Shown: positions 16,051-22,139, numbered from the stretch's first letter. The stretch: 39,634 bases of DNA from a virus (IMGVR_UViG_3300037459_000080:1-39634), one strand, 5' to 3'. Numbers and translations: made by a program. The notes: generated from the letters alone by a model not told the origin.

Positions 16051-16607
16051 TCACCCAAGCCAAAATCCAGAAAATTGAAATCACTGAAGTCAAGCGGCTG
16101 GATAGAATCGGCGTTTTTATCGAGGACATCGAACCTGGTGAAGGCCGGATCACAATTGAGGTCTATGGCCGGAGCTGGACAAGCTATTGGCCTGCAATGA
16201 GTGGCAGATTAGTTTCAAAATTCTTCATGGAAACATCAAATGATTATCTGATTGGCTGCTTGTCAAATGTGTCTGAGTATGTGATTGATGAAGACGAATT
16301 AATCAAGATGATTCAAAAAGAGATTATTGGCCAGCGCCGGCATGGAGCGATAAGCGAAGGCGAGGCCCGTGAGTTATTTGATGATGTGGCCTGCTCCGAG
16401 GTTATTGAGTGGATTAATCAGCCTGGAGCCTGTGAGCAGTTCTTTGAGTGTGAGATATGGGAGGTAACTTTTCCACAAAAAATAAATCATGAATATGAAT
16501 ATCATTCGCGAATCGTTGACGCAGTTAAGGCGGCGTTGAAAGAAGTTGAAAAAGATCAGGTTATTGAGGGTCAATTGTGCAAGGATGAACAAGGAGGTGC
16601 AGGGTGA
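16044..16607 (+). CDS. Conserved phage hypothetical with GRSWTSYW motif (187 aa)
   Basis: I recognise the pattern of a family common in phages of Gram-negative bacteria: VFIEDIEPGEGRITIEVYGR, SWTSYWPAMSG, a middle with KFFMETSNDYLIGCLSN, and a C-terminal stretch YEYHSRIVDAVKAAL. No function is known. The protein is acidic, with no membrane segment. It ends GQLCKDEQGGAG, whose tail comes from a junction repeat. GTGA overlap with the YopX gene. Confidence 0.7.
   Translation: MLVTQAKIQKIEITEVKRLDRIGVFIEDIEPGEGRITIEVYGRSWTSYWPAMSGRLVSKFFMETSNDYLIGCLSNVSEYVIDEDELIKMIQKEIIGQRRHGAISEGEARELFDDVACSEVIEWINQPGACEQFFECEIWEVTFPQKINHEYEYHSRIVDAVKAALKEVEKDQVIEGQLCKDEQGGAG
16577..16599 (+). repeat. Gene-junction repeat CKDEQGG, copy 2 (chimeric)
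   Basis: 22 of 23 bases match 16017-16039. It is followed by CAGGG, so the overlapping stretch GAGGTGCAGGG is that of the NSEVQG module at 15512 and 15733. This junction therefore looks like a recombinant of the two repeat families. It starts the YopX gene with GTG. Confidence 0.7.
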
Positions 16608-17002
16608 GAGAGATTAAGTTTAGAGCGTGGGATAAAGAAACCAAAGAATATGTTGCGGTTGGCTTTCATGTCATTGGTGAGGTGACAATGTTTGATTGCA
16701 TTGATGAATATGGTGCCGCGAATAATCCAAAAAATAAGAGCTCATTAGAACGATATAATGATTTTCTTCTTGAGCAATTCACCGGCCTGAAGGATAAAAA
16801 CGGGGTGGAGATTTATGAGGGGGATATTATAAAAAATAAATCAGGAAAAATAGTACGGATTGTTTTTTGGGAAGGCTCCTTCTGTATTGATGACCCATAT
16901 CGGCCATTGGTGTCTGAGTCATCAATGATATTTCTGAACCCATGCAAATTCTGGGAAATCATCGGCAATATTCACGAAAACCCTGAGTTATTGGAGAAGT
17001 AA
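16604..17002 (+). CDS. YopX family protein (132 aa)
   Basis: Classic YopX signatures: an N-terminal REIKFRAWDKETKEY, a central LEQFTGLKDKNGVEIYEGDI, the strand KIVRIVFWEGSFCI, and the C-terminal FWEIIGNIHENPELL. Length is normal for the family. YopX proteins are widespread in phages and prophages and have no established function. Start is GTG at 16604 in a GTGA overlap with the previous stop, preceded by a strong AAGGAGGTG site. Confidence 0.9.
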   Translation: MREIKFRAWDKETKEYVAVGFHVIGEVTMFDCIDEYGAANNPKNKSSLERYNDFLLEQFTGLKDKNGVEIYEGDIIKNKSGKIVRIVFWEGSFCIDDPYRPLVSESSMIFLNPCKFWEIIGNIHENPELLEK

Positions 17003-17003
17003 A

Positions 17004-17171
17004 ATGTACACGACATACACCATGAAAAGCGGCAACACGAAAATACAGAGCGACACAAGACGGAATAAGTACGCTATATGGAGTCATAAAGAGCAACGGT
17101 TTATATATAACAACGGGGTTTTTCGTCCAGTGCTTGAGCAGGCAAGGAGAGAATTGTGTCGGAGGATATAA
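17004..17171 (+). CDS. Small basic protein (55 aa)
   Basis: Starts two bases after the YopX stop with TTGGAGAAG as RBS. Basic and rich in R/K/Y/N (TRRNKYAIWSHKEQRFIYNN). Looks like a short strand-rich nucleic-acid-associated fold, but no family is recognised. Its last 16 bases overlap the following zinc-ribbon gene, and its codons include that gene's AAGGAG site. Confidence 0.5.
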   Translation: MYTTYTMKSGNTKIQSDTRRNKYAIWSHKEQRFIYNNGVFRPVLEQARRELCRRI

Positions 17172-17320
17172 AGAAGTGTGACTATAAAGACCTGAGATAT
17201 ATCGGCATGAGGTGGCTGTGTAGATGTTGTTCATGTAATGAGCTGTTTCTTGGGATCAAGAGCGATTTTATTTGCTCATGCTGCGAGAGTAAACCAGAAA
17301 TAAAAAACGGAGACGAGTAG
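17156..17320 (+). CDS. Zinc-ribbon mini-protein, GTG start (54 aa)
   Basis: GTG at 17156 is preceded by AAGGAG (17145-17149 region) at good spacing; this decides the start. The protein holds a Cys cluster: CRCCSC (residues 22-27) and CSCC (40-43), 12 residues apart, as in small treble-clef or zinc-ribbon folds. Likely binds zinc and perhaps nucleic acid. Overlaps the preceding gene by 16 bp. Confidence 0.55.
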   Translation: MSEDIKKCDYKDLRYIGMRWLCRCCSCNELFLGIKSDFICSCCESKPEIKNGDE

Positions 17321-17322
17321 AC

Positions 17323-17499
17323 ATGGAAAAGGAATTAGAATCAGAGATCATCAGGGCCGACGAGGGTGTTAACTCAGAGGTTAATTATAACTTGGAGCCG
17401 CCTAGGCCAGAGACAACTAGCCAGTTTTGGCGCTCTAAGGAAATAGCAAGAAGAAGAAAGTGTAATGGACTTATTGATTTGGAGTATTTTACAAGATGA
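17323..17499 (+). CDS. Unknown small protein (58 aa)
   Basis: The sequence splits into an acidic, proline-containing front (ESEIIRADEGVNSEV, LEPPRPETT) and a basic tail (SKEIARRRKCNGL). No family recognised. It sits in the chain of short overlapping genes leading to RusA, and its stop overlaps the next start as ATGA (17496-17499). Confidence 0.5.
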   Translation: MEKELESEIIRADEGVNSEVNYNLEPPRPETTSQFWRSKEIARRRKCNGLIDLEYFTR

Positions 17500-17621
17500 G
17501 TAATAAAAAAACAGCACAGAACGGCAAAGGTAGCAAGCCTAGGCCAATAAACAAGAAGGAGTTCGACAAGTCGTTTGATAGGATCTGGCCAGATAAGAAG
17601 AAGCGTAACAAGGAGAAGTGA
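17496..17621 (+). CDS. Small basic GKGSKPRP protein beside RusA (41 aa)
   Basis: A short, lysine-rich protein with the motif GKGSKPRPINKKEFDKSFD followed by RIWP. The same motif recurs in tiny phage ORFs next to replication and recombination genes, so it is likely real. Function unknown; a DNA- or RNA-binding peptide fits the charge. Its stop TGA directly abuts the ATG of RusA and its end carries that gene's AAGGAG. Confidence 0.6.
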   Translation: MSNKKTAQNGKGSKPRPINKKEFDKSFDRIWPDKKKRNKEK

Positions 17622-17996
17622 ATGATAGAGTTTACAATACTGGGTCAGCCGCCAAGCAAATCTAATTGCTACGGTGTACGCAGGATCGGCAATAGGGCAG
17701 GGATGTACAAGAAGAAGCCGATAAAGGAGTATGAAAAGTCTTTTATAGATCAGGTTCCAGCGAAGTACAAGGGGCTTAATATAGAGTATGAGATGAGTGT
17801 TGAGTTACATTGTTACTACGACTCTAGGCGGCCGGATATCGATAACAGCGCCAAGGTAATACTTGACTGCTTACAGACCGCTAATGTGATTAAGAACGAT
17901 AATAAGGTATACAAGCTACTTATGACTAAGAACGTGCTTAAGAACATCGGTAGTAAGGTGGATATAAAAATAAGCCGATGTAATCTAAGTACATAA
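17622..17996 (+). CDS. rusA: RusA-type Holliday junction resolvase (124 aa)
   Basis: Full-length RusA: N-terminal FTILGQPPSKSN, then VELHCYYDSRRPDIDNSAKV with the acidic catalytic residues D72 and D74, and the KVILDCLQTANVIKNDNKV helix and loop. RusA dimers cut Holliday junctions symmetrically and would resolve branched DNA before packaging. AAGGAG lies 7 bases before the ATG. It is followed immediately by a strong terminator, so it ends the operon that began at promoter copy A. Confidence 0.92.
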   Translation: MIEFTILGQPPSKSNCYGVRRIGNRAGMYKKKPIKEYEKSFIDQVPAKYKGLNIEYEMSVELHCYYDSRRPDIDNSAKVILDCLQTANVIKNDNKVYKLLMTKNVLKNIGSKVDIKISRCNLST

Positions 17997-18007
17997 CCAC
18001 CAACTTT

Positions 18008-18039
18008 AGCCGCTGGGAAAGATTCTCGGCGGCTTTTTT
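18008..18039 (+). terminator. Intrinsic terminator after rusA
   Basis: A 12-bp stem (18008-18019 with 18023-18034; two G-T wobbles) closes a 3-base loop and is followed by TTTTTT at 18034-18039. It lies 12 bp after the rusA stop. Confidence 0.9.
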
Positions 18040-18081
18040 GTGCTTGTATACTTTTTTTGTTCACTTTTTTTAATAAGCTAC

Positions 18082-18110
18082 TTGATTATGTACGTACAAG
18101 AGATTACTAT
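18082..18110 (+). promoter_or_regulatory. Palindrome-spacer promoter, copy B
   Basis: TTGATT (18082-18087), 17-bp spacer, TACTAT (18105-18110). TGTACGTACA occupies 18089-18098, again 7 bases after the start of the -35 box. Located between the rusA terminator and the gene at 18148. Confidence 0.75.
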
Positions 18111-18130
18111 TAAGTATTGAAACTAACGAA

Positions 18131-18151
18131 CCAACGGAGTAAGTAAGATGA
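18131..18151 (+). repeat. CCAACGGAGTAAGTAAG start cassette, copy 1
   Basis: A 21-base element with the RBS and ATGA of the gene at 18148. Identical copies start the genes at 18608 (18591-18611) and, on the minus strand, at 12455 (12452-12472). Confidence 0.75.
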
Positions 18152-18558
18152 TTAAAGAAAATAGATTATACAGAAGAAAGAGGAATGGGATAATTTGTAA
18201 AATATATCGCATTCATAAAGGAATTGTCTACGGCACATTCATGAGAGATGATCTTATCGAATTTGATTCTTTTAACTGCTCTTTAAATGACTTCACAAAA
18301 GCAGTTTATAAGAAACCACTAAAGGTTACTAATACTGTAAAGAATGTAATAGAACAGGATAAACCAAGTTATGTCTTTTATACTAAGGCGGTCGTTTGTT
18401 GCAAGATATCAACGGGGGAACTCACTATCTCAGTGAGGAGCTTAAATAGTGACAGTGCGTATAACTCAATGGGGCGTATGCAATCAGAATTAAAGGCTAT
18501 GGGTTACGAAGATAGGTATAAGTTTTTAATATCTGACTTACATCACGAATTAGCATAG
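18148..18558 (+). CDS. Unknown protein after promoter copy B (136 aa)
   Basis: A basic protein (RLYRRKRNGIICKIYRIHKG) with alternating strands in the first half and a helical end (MGRMQSELKAMGYEDRY). Contains a CC pair (VVCCKI). No family recognised. It is the first gene after promoter copy B and is separated by a short GC-rich hairpin from the next ORF. Confidence 0.6.
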   Translation: MIKENRLYRRKRNGIICKIYRIHKGIVYGTFMRDDLIEFDSFNCSLNDFTKAVYKKPLKVTNTVKNVIEQDKPSYVFYTKAVVCCKISTGELTISVRSLNSDSAYNSMGRMQSELKAMGYEDRYKFLISDLHHELA

Positions 18559-18566
18559 TAATCAAA

Positions 18567-18580
18567 GCCCCTTTGGGGGC
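18567..18580 (+). other. Small GC-rich hairpin in gene gap
   Basis: GCCCC-TTTG-GGGGC forms a 5-bp stem with a 4-base loop nine bases after the stop at 18558. There is no T-run, so it is not a normal terminator. It may protect or process mRNA between two ORFs that share the same start cassette. Confidence 0.4.
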
Positions 18581-18607
18581 AACAATTAAACCAACGGAGT
18601 AAGTAAG

Positions 18608-18721
18608 ATGAGTAAATCAAGGGCAATAACCACAGCTCAGCACACAGCTGAGCTTCATAGAAAGCGGCAGGAGTTCGCCGCTAGTTTAATGATAGTAGAG
18701 AAAACAAGGAGTAAGAGATGA
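18608..18721 (+). CDS. Small protein with TRSKR tail (37 aa)
   Basis: Starts from the second plus-strand CCAACGGAGTAAGTAAG cassette. Helical and basic (TAELHRKRQEFAASL). The last residues KTRSKR are encoded by AACAAGGAGTAAGAGATGA, which is also the RBS and start of the next gene. No family recognised. Confidence 0.5.
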   Translation: MSKSRAITTAQHTAELHRKRQEFAASLMIVEKTRSKR

Positions 18722-18933
18722 TATTTAATTTCACAGAGCGCAAGAAGTGCATAGAGTTTGCTGACTACATGCCAACAATTGCGGACGTTATGACGATAAT
18801 TCTGGAGTGTGGCGAGAAGTTTTTAGTCAAGGTCAAGGAGACTGAGATAGTTTTTGATCGGCAGGATTGGGAGAATGTTGAGTGTGTGGCAATTACATTT
18901 TGCGGCGAAGTTTGTAAGGAGGTGGTGAGGTGA
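18718..18933 (+). CDS. Unknown small protein (71 aa)
   Basis: Compact alpha/beta-type sequence: FTERKKCIEFADYM, IADVMTIILECGEKF, LVKVKETEIVFD and VECVAITFCGEVC. Four cysteines are scattered and not obviously metal-binding. No family recognised. ATGA overlap at the front, GTGA overlap with the next gene at the end. Confidence 0.55.
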   Translation: MIFNFTERKKCIEFADYMPTIADVMTIILECGEKFLVKVKETEIVFDRQDWENVECVAITFCGEVCKEVVR

Positions 18934-19376
18934 CTAACATTAACGACAATCAAGAACGTTATGAAGGTAGCTTCGGAGAAGCGGTAGAGAAGGCTGTGTC
19001 ATGCGAAGAGTTTAAGCAGTTTATTTACCCGCTGACTATTAAAGACGCCGCTAAGTTATTCGATAAGTCGGTTGTTTATCTCAAGAAGATCTCATCAGGT
19101 GAACGGTCGTTTAGTGACTTCGGCAAGACCAAGCAAGATGTGCTAAGCTTCCTCAAGACATCGCCAGACGCGGCAAAGTCGAGACAGCAGTTTAGGAATC
19201 AAGTGAGCTACAAGGAGTATGTTAGACTGATGGGGTTGGAGAAATATAAGTGTGTCTGCTGCTGTTATCCAGCGGCGCAAAAGATCTACAGCGTGCCACT
19301 GTGTGAAGGGTGCGTGAGTAAAGCGAAGAACCGTGTAATAGTGAAGAAGAAAAAAACAAGGAGTAAGAGAAGATGA
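18930..19376 (+). CDS. HTH-like N-terminus with Cys cluster, GTG start (148 aa)
   Basis: The GTG at 18930 lies after GGAGGTGGTGAG and overlaps the preceding stop, which supports it. A helical N-terminal part has TIKDAAKLFDKSVVYLKKIS, reminiscent of a helix-turn-helix (DAAKLFDKSVVYLKKI). The C-terminal part carries CVCCCY and CEGC, a possible zinc finger, and a strongly basic tail (KKKKTRSKRR). A DNA- or RNA-binding protein is plausible. The tail TRSKR comes from the start cassette of the next gene. Confidence 0.55.
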   Translation: MTNINDNQERYEGSFGEAVEKAVSCEEFKQFIYPLTIKDAAKLFDKSVVYLKKISSGERSFSDFGKTKQDVLSFLKTSPDAAKSRQQFRNQVSYKEYVRLMGLEKYKCVCCCYPAAQKIYSVPLCEGCVSKAKNRVIVKKKKTRSKRR

Positions 19377-20164
19377 GTGATGATAAAAATAACACCGGAG
19401 TCAGTAACACCGGAAACAGTAACACCGGAGACAGTAACACCGGAGTCAGTAACACCGGAAACAGTAACACCGGAGTCAGTAACACCGGATACAGTAACAC
19501 CGGAGTCAGTAACACCGGAAACAGTAACACCGGAGTCAGTAACACCGGATACAGTAACACCGGAGACAGGAACACCGGAGTCAGTAACACCGGAGACTGG
19601 AACACCGGAGTCAGTAACACCGGATACAGTAACACCGGAGACAGGAACACCGGAGTCAGTAACACCGGAGACTGGAACACCGGAGACAGGAACACCGGAG
19701 ACTGGAACACCGGAGACTGGAACACCGGATACTGGAACATGTGTAATAAAGAGACAGGTTTCTTTAATACTGAGCAGGCTAAAACTATAAGGGCATTTAA
19801 TAAAGATTGTGATTTAGAGTTATGGGAAGGCTTTGATAAACCTAGTTTTTTATACTTCAGATTAACTCAGTGGATTCCAGAGTCAGAAATGAGTGATCAG
19901 GAAAAATGTGATTTTGCCTCTTATAAAACTACTGGCGGATATCTTAAGAGATATGAGTATAAAGATGCGTTTCGGGCTTCGTATGAAGAAGCAAGTGACG
20001 AAGATAAGGCGCTTTTATTGGCTCTACCTAATTTTGACGCTGCTGTATTTTTTGAGATAAGCGGGATTGATGTTAATGAGATTAGCAAGAAAGATAAAGA
20101 GATTGCGGTATTGGAGGAGCAAGTTAAGGAAATGATGAAGAAAATTGAGGAGTTAAAAAAATGA
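19373..20164 (+). CDS. NTG pentapeptide-array protein with conserved phage C-terminal domain (263 aa)
   Basis: After MSDDKN come 23 uninterrupted units NTGxx (residues 7-121), where xx is VS, NS, DS, YS, DR, DW or YW; the first variable residue is V, N, D or Y only. This differs from the A(D/N)LXX repeats of Rfr-type pentapeptide proteins and is nearer to the NxG type. A C-terminal domain follows (about 122-245): DLELWEGFDKPSFLYFRLTQ, SYKTTGGYLKRYEYKDAF, LALPNFDAAVFFEISGIDV, then a coiled coil. I recall this domain behind similar repeats in other phage proteins; its function is unknown. ATGA overlap with MazG gene. Confidence 0.75.
   Translation: MSDDKNNTGVSNTGNSNTGDSNTGVSNTGNSNTGVSNTGYSNTGVSNTGNSNTGVSNTGYSNTGDRNTGVSNTGDWNTGVSNTGYSNTGDRNTGVSNTGDWNTGDRNTGDWNTGDWNTGYWNMCNKETGFFNTEQAKTIRAFNKDCDLELWEGFDKPSFLYFRLTQWIPESEMSDQEKCDFASYKTTGGYLKRYEYKDAFRASYEEASDEDKALLLALPNFDAAVFFEISGIDVNEISKKDKEIAVLEEQVKEMMKKIEELKK
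19391..19735 (+). repeat. 23 x 15-bp tandem array encoding NTGxx
   Basis: Unit AACACCGGAGTCAGT and variants. Only five base positions vary, giving GTC/AAC/GAC/TAC and AGT/AGG/TGG codons. Units 4-7 (19436-19495) and 8-11 (19496-19555) are an exact 60-bp tandem duplication. Units 10-14 (19526-19600) and 15-19 (19601-19675) are an exact 75-bp tandem duplication. Array growth by slippage or unequal recombination is the simplest reading. Confidence 0.95.
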
Positions 20165-20556
20165 ATCCAACTGAATATATCATGAAGAGTGCAAGGACAG
20201 ACGGCGACAAAGAGCATTATAAAGAGGTGGCTGAGCGAGCTTTTGCTTGTGCTGAGTTAGTGCATTATACCGATGGCCTAGTAACTGAATCAGGAGAGAT
20301 TAAAGATATGATGAAAAAGCATATTGCTTACGGAGCGGAGCTTGATTTTGTCAATCTTCGTGAGGAGATAGGTGATTTATTTTGGTATATAGCTAGGATA
20401 TGTGATTTGCAAAATTGGACATTCGAGGAGATAATGGATATAAATATAAATAAGTTGCAGGCGAGGTATCCGGAGAAGTTCACTCTTGATAGTGCAGTTA
20501 ATAGAGATTTGGAAAATGAGCGCAAAATACTTGAAGGTTGTAGGCATGAAAACTAA
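20161..20556 (+). CDS. MazG-like nucleotide pyrophosphohydrolase (131 aa)
   Basis: All-alpha NTP-PPase pattern: E43-S-G-E46-I-K-D49 in the first metal-binding helix, and E68-E69-I-G-D72 (LREEIGDLFWYIARI) in the second. These acidic residues bind Mg2+ and cleave NTPs or (p)ppGpp-like nucleotides to monophosphate and pyrophosphate. Phage MazG proteins may protect nucleotide pools or alter alarmone signalling. It is coupled to the NTG-array gene (ATGA) and its end overlaps a small ORF by 11 bp. Confidence 0.85.
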   Translation: MNPTEYIMKSARTDGDKEHYKEVAERAFACAELVHYTDGLVTESGEIKDMMKKHIAYGAELDFVNLREEIGDLFWYIARICDLQNWTFEEIMDININKLQARYPEKFTLDSAVNRDLENERKILEGCRHEN

Positions 20557-20680
20557 AAAAGATCTTGAGAATGATTTGAGGATATGGTTGTCATTTATGG
20601 AGAATGGTAAATTATCACAGCGGTTTAGGGAGTATGCCGCTGGTAAGGTTAATGAGATAGAGGTTATTTTACTTGACTGA
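20546..20680 (+). CDS. Small helical protein after MazG (44 aa)
   Basis: ATG at 20546 lies inside the last codons of the MazG gene. Two helices (KKDLENDLRIWLSFMENG, SQRFREYAAGKVNEIEVI). Similar two-helix mini-proteins are common in phages, but no function is assigned. It is the last gene before the hairpin and terminator region at 20.7-20.8 kb. Confidence 0.45.
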   Translation: MKTKKDLENDLRIWLSFMENGKLSQRFREYAAGKVNEIEVILLD

Positions 20681-20702
20681 TCAATTATAGAGTGTATTTT
20701 AA

Positions 20703-20745
20703 AGATAAGGTTTCCACATCCAACTCCTTTGTGGTCATCTTATCT
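20703..20745 (+). ncRNA. Stem-loop upstream of terminator, possible small RNA
   Basis: AGATAAG (20703-20709) pairs with CTTATCT (20739-20745), and inside it CCACA (20714-20718) pairs with TGTGG (20730-20734). It is followed by the large terminator stem at 20755. TTGACT (20673-20678) and TATTTT (20695-20700) with a 16-bp spacer could start a transcript of about 105 nt covering both stems. It may equally be the 3' end of the upstream mRNA. Confidence 0.3.
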
Positions 20746-20754
20746 ACTCCCTAG

Positions 20755-20811
20755 CCCCGACCTAGACTCCTCGCAGGTTTTGCCCTTCCTGCATCTAGGC
20801 GGGGTTTTTTT
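20755..20811 (+). terminator. Intrinsic terminator with long two-part stem
   Basis: CCCCG (20755-20759) and CCTAGA (20761-20766) pair with TCTAGG (20794-20799) and CGGGG (20800-20804); an inner stem GCAGG/CCTGC (20773-20777, 20788-20792) caps it; then TTTTTTT at 20805-20811. It ends the operon from promoter copy B before the pseudopilin cassette. Confidence 0.85.
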
Positions 20812-20817
20812 GTGCCG

Positions 20818-20843
20818 TTACAATAGTCCATATCAATTATAAT
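20818..20843 (+). promoter_or_regulatory. Possible promoter of pseudopilin cassette
   Basis: A perfect TATAAT lies at 20838-20843 between the terminator and the gene at 20893. The -35 region is weak (GTTACAA nearby at non-ideal spacing). A promoter is needed here because the preceding terminator isolates the cassette, so this is the best candidate. Confidence 0.35.
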
Positions 20844-20892
20844 CATTATTCTATTAGGTCTGCTGATATCTCTATAACTAACGGAGATATAT

Positions 20893-21366
20893 ATGAGACG
20901 AAATAATTTTACATTGATGGAAATGGTAGCAGTTATCGCTGTTACATCATTCCTATTGGTAATGACGATTAACGTAATGAAGACAGATCCAAGTAAAGCG
21001 CAGTTATCTAGATTAGGTGGTGCTTGCCAGTTCTCATCTGCTAAGGCCGCCAAAGAGCGCAAGAATGTCATTGTCGAATTTGACGGTGTTGACTTCATAG
21101 CGTCATATGTTAACGACTCAGGAGTGAAGACCGTAATAAAGCAGTTCACTATTAACGGCAAAGTCGAAGCTAAGATGGAGAAGGACGGCAATGTAATAAC
21201 ATCTTATAGCGTTACTCCACAGGGCACTATAGGCGGTGGCGGAGCTGGTGTGATATTCAAGGTTAGGAAGATAGGCGATACACAAGCATTGTTCTTCACC
21301 GTTAACGGGTTTACATCCAGAGTATTCTATTACGATACTAACGGTGATGAGATAACATCATGGTAA
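20893..21366 (+). CDS. GspH/FimT-like pseudopilin-type protein (157 aa)
   Basis: Starts with a class III prepilin signal: MRRNN, then FTLMEMVAVIAVTSFLLVM, with F6 as +1 and the conserved glutamate E10 at +5, leading into a hydrophobic helix. The residue at -1 is Asn, not the usual Gly. After the helix, LGGACQFSSAKAAKERKNVI and VEFDGVDFIASY resemble GspH/FimT minor pseudopilins (helix with AxxxA, then beta-rich domain). The C-terminus is beta-type (FFTVNGFTSRVFYYDTNGDE). It would enter the inner membrane and be a substrate of the host prepilin peptidase, perhaps joining a host pilus or type II secretion pseudopilus. RBS ACGGAG. Flanked by terminators. Confidence 0.75.
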   Translation: MRRNNFTLMEMVAVIAVTSFLLVMTINVMKTDPSKAQLSRLGGACQFSSAKAAKERKNVIVEFDGVDFIASYVNDSGVKTVIKQFTINGKVEAKMEKDGNVITSYSVTPQGTIGGGGAGVIFKVRKIGDTQALFFTVNGFTSRVFYYDTNGDEITSW

Positions 21367-21551
21367 GGTTTTTTAACTGCTTGGTTGATGATGCTCATTG
21401 GATTGTGTATCCATGCGGACAGTCGGTTATATTCTACGGGTTGTGTACCGAGGGTTTTCCTGTTAAGACTACATTGGACGCCTTGCTGAGGGAGGAATAT
21501 CATGGTACTGTAGAGGAGGTAACTCCAGAAAGCGACGGTTTTCTGAGTTGA
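21360..21551 (+). CDS. Small protein coupled to the pseudopilin-like gene (63 aa)
   Basis: Starts within the last codons of the pseudopilin-like gene (7-bp overlap), so the two are probably co-translated. Hydrophobic/aromatic first half with three cysteines (FFNCLVDDAHWIVYPCGQ, FYGLC) and an acidic tail (YHGTVEEVTPESDGFLS). No membrane helix is clear. No family recognised. A terminator follows 20 bp after its stop, so the cassette has only these two genes. Confidence 0.55.
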   Translation: MVRFFNCLVDDAHWIVYPCGQSVIFYGLCTEGFPVKTTLDALLREEYHGTVEEVTPESDGFLS

Positions 21552-21571
21552 ATCGTTAGTTCCTCCGTTAG

Positions 21572-21603
21572 GTCCGCTCATCGTCGTGAGCGGACTTTTT
21601 TTT
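21572..21603 (+). terminator. Intrinsic terminator after pseudopilin cassette
   Basis: A perfect 9-bp stem (GTCCGCTCA with TGAGCGGAC) closes loop TCGTCG and is followed by TTTTTTTT at 21596-21603. Confidence 0.92.
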
Positions 21604-21718
21604 ATCCATACAACAAATTTCATATACAAAATAACTTTTTACTATTGTATAAGCTTGGTGTTAGTCGTACCTATCTTGAGTTAATAACTGCAAATCGTAA
21701 ATAAAAGGACGATACACA

Positions 21719-22000
21719 ATGAGTGCGAACCCGCTAAGTAAGGATTTTAGTAATAATACTAAAGGCCTATCCTCCCCTGCTTCAAGGCATCAATTAGTGC
21801 CATCAAGCACACAAATATTATGGTCTACATCATCACCAGCTCCAAGAGCTATACGATGTGATGCATCTGGTGTAGTATCACTTAAAGACGCCAATGGTAT
21901 ATCTGTGCAATATAATGTTTTGCACTCTGAAGTATTGCCTGTTGAGAGCTTTACAGAGTTAGAATTAAGCACAAATATCGCCGTTCAGTTATGGTGGTAG
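21719..22000 (+). CDS. Spike-base-like small structural protein (93 aa)
   Basis: After a disordered start, the segment from about residue 40 (PRAIRCDASGVVSLKDANGI, then SVQYNVLHSEVLPVE, ending TNIAVQLWW) follows the pattern of small phage structural proteins annotated as spike base: a value strand, a G-V-V strand, an LP turn, and a final I-x-x-x-W strand. The weak similarity, and the spike gene two ORFs downstream, support a role in attaching that spike. RBS AAAAGGACG. A monocistronic-looking unit begins after the terminator at 21603. Confidence 0.55.
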   Translation: MSANPLSKDFSNNTKGLSSPASRHQLVPSSTQILWSTSSPAPRAIRCDASGVVSLKDANGISVQYNVLHSEVLPVESFTELELSTNIAVQLWW

Positions 22001-22001
22001 T

Positions 22002-22139
22002 ATGCTAAGTATTAATAGAATATCACTTAAAATAAAGACTACATTTTCAGCTATACGATCAACGTTCTCATTATGGCTTGATGATGGTAGTGGCGCAATA
22101 AATAACCCTTGGAACGATTCGGACACTTGGAGCGAATAA
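22002..22139 (+). CDS. Small protein before the spike gene (45 aa)
   Basis: ATG at 22002, one base after the previous stop region, stop at 22139 just before the spike ATG. The front is basic and hydrophobic (SINRISLKIKTTFSAIRSTF), the end is rich in W, N, D (NNPWNDSDTWSE). The ending resembles the linker-type tails W-N-D-S-x-x-W seen in small tail proteins. Probably a structural adaptor; not recognised. Confidence 0.5.
   Translation: MLSINRISLKIKTTFSAIRSTFSLWLDDGSGAINNPWNDSDTWSE

Noticed and set aside
19391-19735. CRISPR-like array
   Set aside because: There are no spacers: units are contiguous 15-mers coding in frame.
19222-19740. Minus-strand ORF of repeated SPVF/LTPV units
   Set aside because: The 15-bp array is a multiple of three, so all frames stay open on both strands. 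Low-complexity shadow of the NTG gene, with no RBS on the minus strand.
19377-19790. Plus-strand ORF of repeated TPESV/TPETV units in another frame
   Set aside because: Same reason; it starts four bases after the real start and its end lacks any domain, while the NTG frame continues into a conserved domain.
19373-20164. Diversity-generating retroelement variable region
   Set aside because: No reverse transcriptase or template repeat was seen in the window; the variation fits tandem duplication rather than adenine mutagenesis.
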